A program made the position numbers and the translations under genes. A stretch of 39,799 bases of DNA. It comes from Bacteroidota bacterium. GTDB taxonomy: Bacteria; Bacteroidota; Bacteroidia; Chitinophagales; Chitinophagaceae. Below the pieces are notes generated by a model. It saw only the letters and a list, made by a program, of their open reading frames with translations, was not told the origin of the DNA and made no database searches. The stretch spans positions 1 to 39,799 of the forward strand of contig JAFDXH010000148.1 of assembly GCA_018268075.1 (NCBI GenBank). Direction: 5' to 3'. Below are positions 8,321-16,683 of the stretch, in pieces. The first letter of the stretch is position 1, and each line of letters begins with the position of its first letter.

Positions 8321-9348
8321 CTACAATATTAGTAGCTGATGACGAAGCAGATCTCGAAACATTGATCAGGCAAAAGTTTCGTCAAAAGATCAGAGACCGC
8401 CAGTACGATTTCATTTTTGCAGAAAATGGTAACGATGCACTGGCAAAAATAAATGAGAACCAGGATGTGGATATTGTTCTCAGCGATATAAATATGCCAG
8501 AAATGGATGGCCTCACATTGCTAACCCGCCTTACTGAAAATAAACCCCTTATTAAAACAGTAATGGTATCTGCCTATGGCGATATGGATAATATACGCAC
8601 CGCTATGAACCGTGGCGCATTTGACTTTGTGACCAAGCCGGTAAATTTTCAGGACCTTGAATTGACCATGGAAAAAACCATTCGCCATATAAAACAAATT
8701 AAAGAGACCTTGCAGGCAGTAAAGGAGAATAATATTCTCAAAATGTATGTAGATGAAAGCGTACTTACCTTTATGGGATCAAGAGAATATGAAAAATCAC
8801 TCACAGCCAATGAATCAATTGAAGCCTCAGTAGCATTTATTGATATATGCAGCTTCACTTCCATAAGCGAAAAGGAGCCTGCTGATACTGTAGTAAAAAT
8901 GCTGAATAAATATTTTGATGCAATGGTAAAAGAGATCATAGCTCAGAATGGTACAGTAGATAAATTTATAGGAGATTGTATCATGGCAGTATTTAAGGGA
9001 GATTATCACCTCGATCGTGCTATTGATGCCTGTCTGTCTATTAAAGACATCATTGACAGTATGCCGGAGGAGAATAATTTTAGCCCAAAGGTTTCAATAG
9101 GGATTAATAGTGGTGAAATGATTTCAGGCAATATCGGGTCAGCAACATTAAAGCGTTTAGACTATACCGTTATAGGCGATACTGTAAACACCGCCCAGCG
9201 GCTTCAGAGCGTTGCTAATAAAAGCCAGGTAATTATTTCTGAAAAATGCTACGAAAAAGTAAAACAATCTTTTAATTGTAGGCCCGTAGGCCTTTCTGTA
9301 CTAAAGAACAAGTCAGATGAAATGATGCTATATGAAGTATTGAACTAG
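8317..9348 (+). CDS. Response regulator with class III adenylate/guanylate cyclase output
   Basis: 343 aa. The receiver is at residues 1-125 (D8/D9, D57 in LSDINMPEMDG, K107), followed by a helical linker and a class III nucleotide cyclase domain at about 170-343. Visible catalytic residues are metal-binding D176 (FIDICSFT) and D220 (FIGD), purine-contacting K216 and T284 (DYTVIGD), and N291 and R295. All are present, so the enzyme should be active. The Lys/Thr pair is that of class IIIb cyclases, which generally make cAMP. Phosphorylation of D57 would be expected to alter cyclase activity. It overlaps the previous regulator by 4 bases, and an HD-YitT fusion starts 23 bases downstream. Confidence 0.93.
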   Translation: MTTILVADDEADLETLIRQKFRQKIRDRQYDFIFAENGNDALAKINENQDVDIVLSDINMPEMDGLTLLTRLTENKPLIKTVMVSAYGDMDNIRTAMNRGAFDFVTKPVNFQDLELTMEKTIRHIKQIKETLQAVKENNILKMYVDESVLTFMGSREYEKSLTANESIEASVAFIDICSFTSISEKEPADTVVKMLNKYFDAMVKEIIAQNGTVDKFIGDCIMAVFKGDYHLDRAIDACLSIKDIIDSMPEENNFSPKVSIGINSGEMISGNIGSATLKRLDYTVIGDTVNTAQRLQSVANKSQVIISEKCYEKVKQSFNCRPVGLSVLKNKSDEMMLYEVLN

Positions 9349-9371
9349 ATTACCCATAAAAACAAGAAACC

Positions 9372-10832
9372 ATGCAATATGAAAAGGCTCATGCCTTTTT
9401 GATTAACAAGCTGAGAAAGGAATTACCTCCCCACATTACCTATCATAATGTACAGCATACTGCAAACGTAATAAATGCAGCAGAATACCTGGGTGAACGG
9501 GAAAATATTTCGCCCGAGGAAATGATCCTTTTGAAAACCGCTGCACTCTTTCATGATAGCGGCTTTGTAAAAAGCCACCATGAGCATGAAGCGCGCTCAT
9601 GTGAAATTGCAAAAAAAATATTGCCCCAGTTTGATTATTCTCCAGAGCAGATTGAGCAAATCTGCACAATGATAATGGCTACCAAAGTGCCTCAAAAACC
9701 TCAAGATTATTTAAGTAGATTGCTTTGTGATGCAGACCTATACTATCTTGGAGGGGATCAATACGAAACTAATTCTCACAATCTTTATAAGGAATTTAAG
9801 AAAAATAAAATTATAAAAACCTCTCTGGAATGGAATATAAGACAAGCAGAGTTTTTATCCGCTCATAAATATTTTAGTGATACTGCTCTAAAGGAAAGAG
9901 AGCCCGGCAAACAAACCACCCTGAAGCAGATGAAAAAAAAGCTGGATGCCTCACTTCCTGGTGGTCACAAAGAAAGTTGGGAAGCAAAAATTCAGGACTT
10001 TATTTTGAACCTTGCCGGAGTAGGCATAGCGGCATTTGCTTTAAAATGCTTTCTCGTACCCAATCGTTTCTTTGATGGCGGCATCACCGGGCTTTCATTA
10101 CTACTACATGAGCTTTACCACCTTGATCTTTCCATGCTCATTTTTCTTTTGAATTTGCCACTGATTATATTAAGCTATTTTACACTTGGCAAGCAATTTT
10201 CTATTCGCATTTTAGTAAGCATCCTCCTTTTTGGCCTATGCCTTTACATAGTGCCAGAGCTTGCCATTACTAAAGATAAATTACTGATTTCCGTTTTTGG
10301 TGGCATTTTTCTGGGTATGGGTATAGGCCTTGTAATGCGTGCCGGAGCTGCACTCGACGGCATAGAAGTATTAGCTCTTTATACCCTTAAACGTACCTCC
10401 TTTACTATTACAGAGATTATTCTTGGGCTAAACATTTTAATTTTTGGAGTTGCTGCATTTGAGTTCGGTATAGAAACATCTCTCTATTCCATACTTACCT
10501 ACTTTGCTGCTACACGCACTATAGATTATGTGGTAGAAGGTATTCAGGCCTATACAGGTGTTACCATCATTTCCGGAAAAAGCGAAGAAATAAAATACGA
10601 GCTGGTGCATAGCCTGGGGCGGGGAATTACTGTGTATAAAGGAGAGCGCGGGTTTCTGCCTGGGCACTTTGAAGTGAGTAACGATGTGGATATTATTTTC
10701 ACTGTTATTACGCGAATGGAGATGCGAAAACTAACCAACCTTGTATATCAAATAGACTCCAAGGCATTTATATTTGCCAACACTATTAAAGAAGCTACTG
10801 GTGGAATTATAAAAAGAAGACATAGTCATTAA
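9372..10832 (+). CDS. Fusion of HD-domain phosphohydrolase with YitT/DUF2179 membrane protein
   Basis: 486 aa in one uninterrupted frame. Residues 1-170 form an HD domain with metal ligands H29 (YHNVQHT), H61-D62 (LFHDSGF) and D120 or D122 (LCDADLYYLGG). Residues 205-390 are a YitT-type membrane region with about five helices (PNRFFDGGITGLSLLL is typical of the family). Residues about 395-480 are a DUF2179 domain (ITVYKGERGF). HD domains hydrolyse phosphomonoester or phosphodiester bonds, often of nucleotides; the role of YitT proteins is not settled. The gene sits 23 bp after a cyclase gene, so a role in cyclic-nucleotide turnover at the membrane is a reasonable inference but is not shown. 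YitT proteins are usually about 280-300 aa without the HD part. Confidence 0.88.
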   Translation: MQYEKAHAFLINKLRKELPPHITYHNVQHTANVINAAEYLGERENISPEEMILLKTAALFHDSGFVKSHHEHEARSCEIAKKILPQFDYSPEQIEQICTMIMATKVPQKPQDYLSRLLCDADLYYLGGDQYETNSHNLYKEFKKNKIIKTSLEWNIRQAEFLSAHKYFSDTALKEREPGKQTTLKQMKKKLDASLPGGHKESWEAKIQDFILNLAGVGIAAFALKCFLVPNRFFDGGITGLSLLLHELYHLDLSMLIFLLNLPLIILSYFTLGKQFSIRILVSILLFGLCLYIVPELAITKDKLLISVFGGIFLGMGIGLVMRAGAALDGIEVLALYTLKRTSFTITEIILGLNILIFGVAAFEFGIETSLYSILTYFAATRTIDYVVEGIQAYTGVTIISGKSEEIKYELVHSLGRGITVYKGERGFLPGHFEVSNDVDIIFTVITRMEMRKLTNLVYQIDSKAFIFANTIKEATGGIIKRRHSH

Positions 10833-10853
10833 CAGAATCATAATACTTAAAAA

Positions 10854-10873
10854 TTGATTCATTATGGAATCAA
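10854..10873. other. Small hairpin after the HD-YitT gene
   Basis: TTGATTC and GAATCAA are perfect 7-bp arms around a 6-base loop, 21 bases after the stop. There is no T-run, so a terminator role is only possible. The rest of 10874-11011 is AT-rich with nothing recognised. Confidence 0.3.
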
Positions 10874-11011
10874 CATCCAATAATAATGAATAGAACTGTT
10901 GGCAAGTATTTTCCTCAAACTAGTTTTGCGTCTATATAGCTCAATTTAGACATATTATTTATCGGATGAATGAGAATATAAAAGATAGATGTAAAACATT
11001 ATGTACTAAAT

Positions 11012-11043
11012 AAAAAAAACCACGAAATAAAATCCGCGGTTTC
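11012..11043 (-). terminator. Intrinsic terminator of the tRNA-Asn gene
   Basis: Read on the - strand just after the tRNA: AAACCGCG, a loop of about 10 bases, CGTGGTTT (one G-T wobble), then a run of T residues. Confidence 0.75.
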
Positions 11044-11048
11044 TTTTG

Positions 11049-11122
11049 CTCCCCCTTCAGGACTTGAACCTGAGACCCTCTGATTAACAGTCAGATGCTC
11101 TAACCAACTGAGCTAAGGAGGA
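11049..11122 (-). tRNA. tRNA-Asn (anticodon GTT)
   Basis: 74-base cloverleaf. The acceptor stem is TCCTCCT / AGGGGGA with one T-G wobble and discriminator G. The D-arm is GCTC-AGTTGGTTA-GAGC. The anticodon stem is TCTGA / TCAGA with loop CTGTTAA (anticodon GTT), and the T-arm is TCAGG-TTCAAGT-CCTGA. CCA is not encoded, so it must be added by the CCA-adding enzyme. The gene is a single-tRNA unit with its own promoter and terminator. Confidence 0.97.
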
Positions 11123-11137
11123 ATATTTATTGGGCTG

Positions 11138-11167
11138 CAAAAATAACTAAATTTACTATGTGACAAA
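11138..11167 (-). promoter_or_regulatory. Bacteroidota-type promoter of tRNA-Asn
   Basis: On the - strand TTTG is followed after 18 bases by TATTTTTG, matching the -33 TTTG / -7 TAnnTTTG consensus of Bacteroidota housekeeping promoters. The -7 element ends 15 bases before the tRNA 5' end, leaving room for a short leader. Confidence 0.7.
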
Positions 11168-11271
11168 ATTTTGATGCATCTCTTTTTTACAAAATATGGT
11201 CAAATGTGCGCCTTTCATCAAAATCCCTTTACTACATCACTGATTTCAGGCTTCAAATGAGCTATTTTTTT

Positions 11272-11279
11272 TAAATTTG
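11272..11279 (+). promoter_or_regulatory. Candidate -7 element for the M13 peptidase gene
   Basis: TAAATTTG fits TAnnTTTG and lies 16 bases before the ATG. No TTTG is found at the expected distance upstream, and the leader would be very short, so this is weak. Confidence 0.3.
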
Positions 11280-11295
11280 AGAAAACCTCAAACAC

Positions 11296-13329
11296 ATGAA
11301 GAATTATTTATTAATGTTAATAGCATTTTCATTTACCTCATTTGCTGCCTATTCTCAAAAAAAATCTTCTAAAAGCCCTATGAAATACATAGACCGGGCT
11401 AATATGGATTTTAATGTAAAACCCGGTGATAATTTTTATGAATATGCAAACGGAAACTGGCTAAGGAACAATCCTGTACCAAATTCTCAAACCCGTTGGG
11501 GAAGTTTTAATATTCTTGCCGAAACCAGTGCACAGAGACTTAAAAGTATTTCTGAAGAAGCTGCTGCCAATCCTACAAAAAATGCACTCACACAAAGAGT
11601 TGGCGATTTTTATGCCAGCGCAATGGATAGCACCTCCAGAAACAAATTGGGCTATGAACCAATAAAAGCCGAGCTACAAAAACTAAATAACCTTACTACC
11701 AAGCAGCAGGTAATACAAGAAATTGCCACTATGCGCACCATTGGGGCAGGCGCTCCACTATTTGGCTTTTATGTAGGCCAGGATGCAAAAGATGCTACCC
11801 GGTATATGGCACAACTGGGGCAGGGTGGCACTTCGCTGCCAGACAGGGATTACTATCTTAAAAACGATCCCACCTCACAGGCGGTACGGTCTGCCTATGT
11901 AAGCTATATAAAAGATTTGTTTGTATTGACAGGAAACACTCCTGATGCAGCAGCCAAGAAAGCCGATGAAATTATGGGGCTGGAAACCGGACTTGCCAAG
12001 TTGCAGATGAGCCGGGTAGAAATGAGGGACCCAATAAAGAGGTATAATAAATTTTCGGTGGCTGATTTTTCTAAAACAACCCCCGGTATGGATTGGAAAA
12101 CCCTTCTGATTGCTATGAAGGTGCCCAATCAAGATAGCATATTAGTAAGCAATCCAGATTTTTTAAAAGGGGCAGATGCATTATTAAGTGCAGTACCCCT
12201 GGATACTTGGAAAGCCTACCTTCAATGGTCAGTAATCAAATCTGCTGCAAATTATTTAAGTGATGATTTTGTAAACCGAAGTTTTAAATTCAGTCAGGTA
12301 TTGTCCGGCCAAAAAGAAATAGAACCAAGGTGGCAACGAGCTACAACCCTATCCGACAGGGCTATTGGCGAACTGATAGGCCAGTTATATGTAGAAAAAT
12401 ATTTTACTGCTGCTGCCAAAGCAAGAATGCTCACTTTAGTTGAAAATATACAGCAAACATTTGCTGATCGCATAAAAAAATTAGATTGGATGAGTGAGGT
12501 CACCAAAGAACAGGCGCTCATAAAATTAAAAGCGATAGTAAACAAAATAGGATTCCCGGACAAATGGGAAACTTACCCCGGCGTGGTGATTAACCGGAAT
12601 GATTTTTTCGGAAATATGAAAAGCATCAGTGCTTTTGGCTACAATAAAATGGTGAACAGAATGGGAAAACCGGTGGACAAGACCGAATGGGGAATGACAC
12701 CCCCAACTATTAATGCATACTACAATTCTTCTAACAATGAAATTGTTTTTCCGGCAGGGATTTTACAATTCCCCTTCTTTGATTTCGGAGCAGATGACGC
12801 AATAAATTATGGAGGTGCAGCAGCAGTAATTGGTCATGAATTAACTCATGGCTTTGACGATCAGGGACGCCAATATGATGCTGATGGCAACCTTAAGGAT
12901 TGGTGGACTGCAGAGGACGCGAGAAAATTTAAAGCACTCGCACAAAAGGTGGTTGACCAATATGACGCCTATACCGTGAACGATTCAATACATGTAAATG
13001 GAAAATTGACACTTGGCGAAAATCTGGCTGACCTCGGTGGACTGAACATAGCCTATGAAGCTTTCAAAAAAACACCTGAAGGCAAAAGTGATAAGAAAAT
13101 TGATGGCTTTACACCGGATCAAAGATTCTTTCTTGCATGGGCACAGGTTTGGCGTGCCAATATTTTACCTCAATCGGCAAGTCAGCGTATTTTAACCGAT
13201 CCGCATTCGCCCTCGCAATATAGAACCAACGGCCCTATTAGCAATATGGATAGCTGGTATAAAGCATTTGATGTAATGCCAAAAGACAAGTTATATAAAC
13301 CGGAGAATGAACGCATTAAGATTTGGTAA
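11296..13329 (+). CDS. M13 family zinc metallopeptidase (neprilysin / PepO-like)
   Basis: 677 aa with a signal peptide (about residues 1-20, ending AAYSQ). The N-terminal half is the M13_N helical region (residues about 40-420, beginning DNFYEYANGNW). The C-terminal peptidase domain holds the zinc motif HELTH with H514, E515 and H518, and the third ligand region GENLADLGG. The family cleaves short peptides, and in Bacteroidota these are periplasmic or surface enzymes. Length and motifs are complete. It is a single gene with a good intrinsic terminator 49 bp downstream. Confidence 0.95.
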   Translation: MKNYLLMLIAFSFTSFAAYSQKKSSKSPMKYIDRANMDFNVKPGDNFYEYANGNWLRNNPVPNSQTRWGSFNILAETSAQRLKSISEEAAANPTKNALTQRVGDFYASAMDSTSRNKLGYEPIKAELQKLNNLTTKQQVIQEIATMRTIGAGAPLFGFYVGQDAKDATRYMAQLGQGGTSLPDRDYYLKNDPTSQAVRSAYVSYIKDLFVLTGNTPDAAAKKADEIMGLETGLAKLQMSRVEMRDPIKRYNKFSVADFSKTTPGMDWKTLLIAMKVPNQDSILVSNPDFLKGADALLSAVPLDTWKAYLQWSVIKSAANYLSDDFVNRSFKFSQVLSGQKEIEPRWQRATTLSDRAIGELIGQLYVEKYFTAAAKARMLTLVENIQQTFADRIKKLDWMSEVTKEQALIKLKAIVNKIGFPDKWETYPGVVINRNDFFGNMKSISAFGYNKMVNRMGKPVDKTEWGMTPPTINAYYNSSNNEIVFPAGILQFPFFDFGADDAINYGGAAAVIGHELTHGFDDQGRQYDADGNLKDWWTAEDARKFKALAQKVVDQYDAYTVNDSIHVNGKLTLGENLADLGGLNIAYEAFKKTPEGKSDKKIDGFTPDQRFFLAWAQVWRANILPQSASQRILTDPHSPSQYRTNGPISNMDSWYKAFDVMPKDKLYKPENERIKIW

Positions 13330-13377
13330 GAACTGAATTATAAATTAGTCCAAAATTATAGGGTATAATTTTTTTAT

Positions 13378-13402
13378 AAGCGGCTCACCAAGCCGCTTTT
13401 TT
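13378..13402 (+). terminator. Intrinsic terminator after the M13 peptidase gene
   Basis: AAGCGGCT, loop CACCA, AGCCGCTT, continuing into a T-run. It lies between convergent genes; on the other strand the stem is not followed by an immediate T-run, so it serves mainly the + strand and may help end the long - strand operon. Confidence 0.85.
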
Positions 13403-13413
13403 ATTGCAATATA

Positions 13414-14046
13414 TCAGGTATAATAAGGGCTTATCATCCAATATATAACCACTCCACTTACTGCCACATACAACCAAATAGGCCAAGTAATTCTTGCAAG
13501 TTTTTTGTGCTGGGCATAATCACCACTCAGTGACCGGTATGCAGTAAATAATATAAAAGGTAAAATAATTGCCGCAAGTGGGATATGAGTAATTAATAAC
13601 GCGTAATAAAAATATCTTCTGCTACCTGCAAGAATTTTTTCATCGCTACCTAAAATTCCATCATGATTGAGATCGCCAAATTTCGTTTCGCCACTCAATA
13701 GATGATGCGCTACGTATGATAACAAGAAAAGTATAGAAAGCAATATGGCTGCAATCATTAAATTTTTATGGAGGGTAAATCTTTTTCCCTTTACAGCCCA
13801 CAATGCCAGTAGAAGCAGTATTGATACAACAGTGTTAATACAGGCATTGATCGTAGCAAATATATGAGGGTCAAAGTTTAAGTGCACATTTAGCTTAGTC
13901 TGTGATAAAAAAGCTATTGCGGCAAACACAATTACAGATAATACCCAGATGAATCGTTTTGCAGTACGATCATTTTTAGGCAAAACCGGTAGCGGATAAT
14001 TAGCATTGGCATACTCCCCCCTTTCCTGTTCACCTTTTTTACGCAT
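13414..14046 (-). CDS. DUF420 membrane protein with an EF-hand-like loop
   Basis: 210 aa with about five membrane helices (near 32-48, 62-84, 96-116, 145-168 and 185-205). DUF420 (YozB-like) proteins commonly sit beside cytochrome oxidase and SCO genes and are thought to help oxidase assembly. Here the start overlaps the SCO stop by 8 bases, so translation is coupled. Conserved His residues are visible (H61, H93, HH114-115, H154). Unusual for the family as I know it is the segment at residues 125-136, which fits the EF-hand loop D-x-N-x-D-G...E (DLNHDGILGSDE) and would lie between helices 3 and 4. The function is unproven. Confidence 0.85.
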   Translation of the reverse strand: MRKKGEQERGEYANANYPLPVLPKNDRTAKRFIWVLSVIVFAAIAFLSQTKLNVHLNFDPHIFATINACINTVVSILLLLALWAVKGKRFTLHKNLMIAAILLSILFLLSYVAHHLLSGETKFGDLNHDGILGSDEKILAGSRRYFYYALLITHIPLAAIILPFILFTAYRSLSGDYAQHKKLARITWPIWLYVAVSGVVIYWMISPYYT

Positions 14047-14755
14047 TATTCAACAGCTCTTTAAAAAATTGGCCAAATGTTTTTTTCTTATCTTTCTCCA
14101 GCATTAGCAATGGTATATCACGTACCAGTTTTTTCTGCGCCACAGAATCAAGGCCATTATACCATCCTCTTACTACACGATTTTTATCAAGTAGAAAAAA
14201 ATTCTCAGTGTGAATAAAAGCAGTATCCACACCACTATCTGCCACGCTCGCCTTCAGTTCTGTAAGTGCAAATTTATAAATGCTATCTCTATTGCCCGTG
14301 AGCAGCCACCAACTATCAGGATTTACATTAAATTTTTCGGCCCAGCTATGCAATTGCTTCACAGAGTCATGAGTAGGATCAATAGATACAGAAACAAATT
14401 GTACAATCGAATCATTATTCGGAAAAGAGTTTTGTAATTTCTTCATTGACCGGGCTAATTGCGGGCAGATAGTCGGGCACCTGGTGAAGAAGAAATCCAT
14501 GACAATTATCTTCCCCTTCAAATCGTCCATTGATACATTCTGACCCAGTTGATTGGTAAGATGAATATTCTGTACTGAATGCCATGCTGTATCATATTGA
14601 GTCTTTCCATTTTTTTCACTAATATGAACTGAATCATAAAAATAATGAGGCGGCATTTTTACATCCCGATTGGTATAATAGCTTACTAAAAGATATCCCA
14701 ATAAGGGTAAACAAATTGCGATAACTAATGCGAGAAATGCCTTCTTATTCATCAT
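14039..14755 (-). CDS. SCO1/SenC/PrrC-family copper chaperone
   Basis: 239 aa from the ATG at 14755; a TTG 18 bases upstream also keeps the frame open, but the ATG start gives a clean N-terminal membrane anchor (residues 5-25). The thioredoxin-like domain has the copper-binding CxxxC at C93/C97 (TRCPTICP), and the third ligand His is in AFIHTENFF. SCO proteins deliver copper to the CuA site of oxidase subunit II, and that gene lies in the same operon. It is anchored in the cytoplasmic membrane and faces the periplasm. It overlaps the DUF420 gene by 8 bases. Confidence 0.94.
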   Translation of the reverse strand: MMNKKAFLALVIAICLPLLGYLLVSYYTNRDVKMPPHYFYDSVHISEKNGKTQYDTAWHSVQNIHLTNQLGQNVSMDDLKGKIIVMDFFFTRCPTICPQLARSMKKLQNSFPNNDSIVQFVSVSIDPTHDSVKQLHSWAEKFNVNPDSWWLLTGNRDSIYKFALTELKASVADSGVDTAFIHTENFFLLDKNRVVRGWYNGLDSVAQKKLVRDIPLLMLEKDKKKTFGQFFKELLNNA

Positions 14756-14831
14756 TGAATGGATTAAAAACAAAATTAGCCATTGCTCACTGCAACAGCT
14801 AATGTAGATTGATAATACAACTTTATTTTAG

Positions 14832-15278
14832 CTAATCTAATTTATTTTCCTTCTCCGCTGCAGGTGCAGTAGCTGGCGCATGGTGCATTACTTTTTGGGG
14901 TACATATTTTCTAATACCTGCATCTGTATTCCTTAAGTTTTTAAAACTATTACCATCTGCCAAAAATGCAATGATAAACCATATAAACAATAATGCGGGA
15001 ATAGCTAATGACAACATCATACTGCGTATTTCATCACCCAAGTGCATAAATATAGAAATAATATAAAACGCCTTTGCAAGAGTAAGAATACATATTACTC
15101 CCTTAATGAATAAAATAAGTGAATAACTGGGATCGCCTTTATCTAACTGGTAAATAGTTAGACCAAGTACGAGCTCAATAATCGTAATTATTGATAAAAT
15201 CCAGAATGCTTTCCAGATTCTCTTTACGTGTGCCGAATCTTGCGGGTGATTTATAACGTGAACTGTAGTTTCAGACAT
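14832..15278 (-). CDS. Cytochrome c oxidase subunit IV family protein
   Basis: 148 aa with three membrane helices (about 25-45, 55-78 and 85-108) and a hydrophilic Ala/Pro-rich C-terminal tail. Size, topology and position after the two subunit III genes match the small subunit IV (COX4_pro type) of bacterial haem-copper oxidases. It has no cofactor ligands and probably stabilises the complex. It begins 33 bases after the subunit III stop. Confidence 0.85.
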   Translation of the reverse strand: MSETTVHVINHPQDSAHVKRIWKAFWILSIITIIELVLGLTIYQLDKGDPSYSLILFIKGVICILTLAKAFYIISIFMHLGDEIRSMMLSLAIPALLFIWFIIAFLADGNSFKNLRNTDAGIRKYVPQKVMHHAPATAPAAEKENKLD

Positions 15279-15311
15279 AATTTTTTTTTTATTCCAATAA
15301 TTTTTTTCAGA

Positions 15312-16046
15312 TTAAATTAAATAAAAACACAAGAAAACAAACACCCATACCAAATCTACAAAATGCCAGTAAAGACCTGCCTTTTCCACCATTTCATAGT
15401 GTCCACGTCTTTGAAATACTCCCATTTTTGTTTGAGTGAGCATAATTATATTTAATATCACCCCACAGGTTACGTGAAATCCATGAAAACCGGTAATACC
15501 AAAAAAGTAGCCTCCGAATGCAACAGGTCCCGGTGTGGCCACCATTCTGCCCTCATACATTACATGCGGCCCCCAAGGGTTATGGCTGGTAGTAGTACCC
15601 CAATGCTGAATCACACCATCTACTAATACTTCATGAGTATGTGTAATCAGGTGAGTCCACTCAATAGCCTGGCAACCAAGAAATGCCAACCCGCCAATGA
15701 TGGTAAGGATCAACCACTTTTCAACGCCTTTTTGATTCATCTTATGCCCTTCATGAACCGCCATTACCATAGTAACAGAGCTGAAGATAAGAATGAAAGT
15801 CATTAAACTTACAAAGGCTAACGGAAGATTGGCCTCAAATCCCGGAAAGGAATTAAAGACAGCATTATGATCTACCCAAAAATTTTGGCTGAATCGTATA
15901 GCGCCATAAGAGATCAAAAAGGCACCAAAAGTAAAGCTGTCGCTTAGGAGAAAATACCACATCATAAGTTTGCCATAGCTCACCTGAAAGGGACTCTTCC
16001 CGCCCGCCCATCGCTGCTGTTTAGTTTGTGCCAGTGCTGTTTCCAT
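15312..16046 (-). CDS. coxC: Cytochrome c oxidase subunit III
   Basis: 244 aa haem-copper oxidase subunit III with about six membrane helices. Family signatures include the lipid-binding Glu/His region FHGFHVTCGVILN and the C-terminal YWHFVDLVWVFVF. Subunit III stabilises the oxidase and supports proton uptake. It is the longer of two subunit III paralogues in this operon; 47 bp separate it from the shorter one. The extra sequence compared with the short one is a periplasmic loop of about 40 residues in the middle (HWGTTTSHNPWGPH). Confidence 0.93.
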   Translation of the reverse strand: METALAQTKQQRWAGGKSPFQVSYGKLMMWYFLLSDSFTFGAFLISYGAIRFSQNFWVDHNAVFNSFPGFEANLPLAFVSLMTFILIFSSVTMVMAVHEGHKMNQKGVEKWLILTIIGGLAFLGCQAIEWTHLITHTHEVLVDGVIQHWGTTTSHNPWGPHVMYEGRMVATPGPVAFGGYFFGITGFHGFHVTCGVILNIIMLTQTKMGVFQRRGHYEMVEKAGLYWHFVDLVWVFVFLCFYLI

Positions 16047-16093
16047 TCATTTATATTTAAAATAGTTCAAAATTTATTTCTCAATATCTTCCT

Positions 16094-16660
16094 TTAACCC
16101 ATCATGAGCAAGAAAAAAAATAAGTATAACCAAAGAATATCTACAAAATGCCAGTAAGTACTCATCAAATCTATAGACAAGGTGGTATATACTTTAGTAT
16201 GCTTTCTGTAAGATTGAATAACCAGTATAACCAAAGCAACCACTCCGCCCAAAACATGTAAGGCATGTAACCCTACAATCACATACAAAAATGAAAATGA
16301 TACATTTCTTGTAAGTGTAACACCACTTGCCCACAATTCCTTAAATCCCCAGTATTGTAAAAACACAAATAATATCCCCAATATAGTCGTAATGGACAAC
16401 CATAATTTATACCGATCCATTTTCCTGTTAACGAATGCTCTTCGGCTAAGAAAGATTGTTATACTGCTTATCAAAATCGCACCCGTAGAATACCAAAAAA
16501 TCAATGGTAATTTATAGGTGAGCCAATTGGCCTGATTACTCTTTACAATGTAGGCGCTGCTCAACCCGGCAAAAATCATGATAATAGAAACTAATCCTAT
16601 CCACATCACATATTTAAGAGGATGCAATCTTGGTTTCATTTCTTTCATCACAGCAATCAT
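16094..16660 (-). CDS. Cytochrome c oxidase subunit III, short paralogue
   Basis: 188 aa with five membrane helices and the same C-terminal signature (YWHFVDILWLYLFF) and GLHALHVLGGVV motif as the 244-aa subunit. Paired subunit III genes are common in Bacteroidota oxidase operons; whether both enter one complex is not shown by the sequence. The ATG start gives MIAVMKEMKPRLHP; an internal Met at residue 5 or 8 is also possible. It lies 23 bp after ctaB. Confidence 0.92.
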   Translation of the reverse strand: MIAVMKEMKPRLHPLKYVMWIGLVSIIMIFAGLSSAYIVKSNQANWLTYKLPLIFWYSTGAILISSITIFLSRRAFVNRKMDRYKLWLSITTILGILFVFLQYWGFKELWASGVTLTRNVSFSFLYVIVGLHALHVLGGVVALVILVIQSYRKHTKVYTTLSIDLMSTYWHFVDILWLYLFFFLLMMG

Positions 16661-16683
16661 AATTTTTATTTACTTAAACTAAA

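Noticed and set aside
14775-14803. ATTAGC / GCTAAT inverted repeat between the subunit IV and SCO genes
   Set aside because: Short AT-rich arms with no T-run inside a co-oriented operon; too weak to call a terminator.
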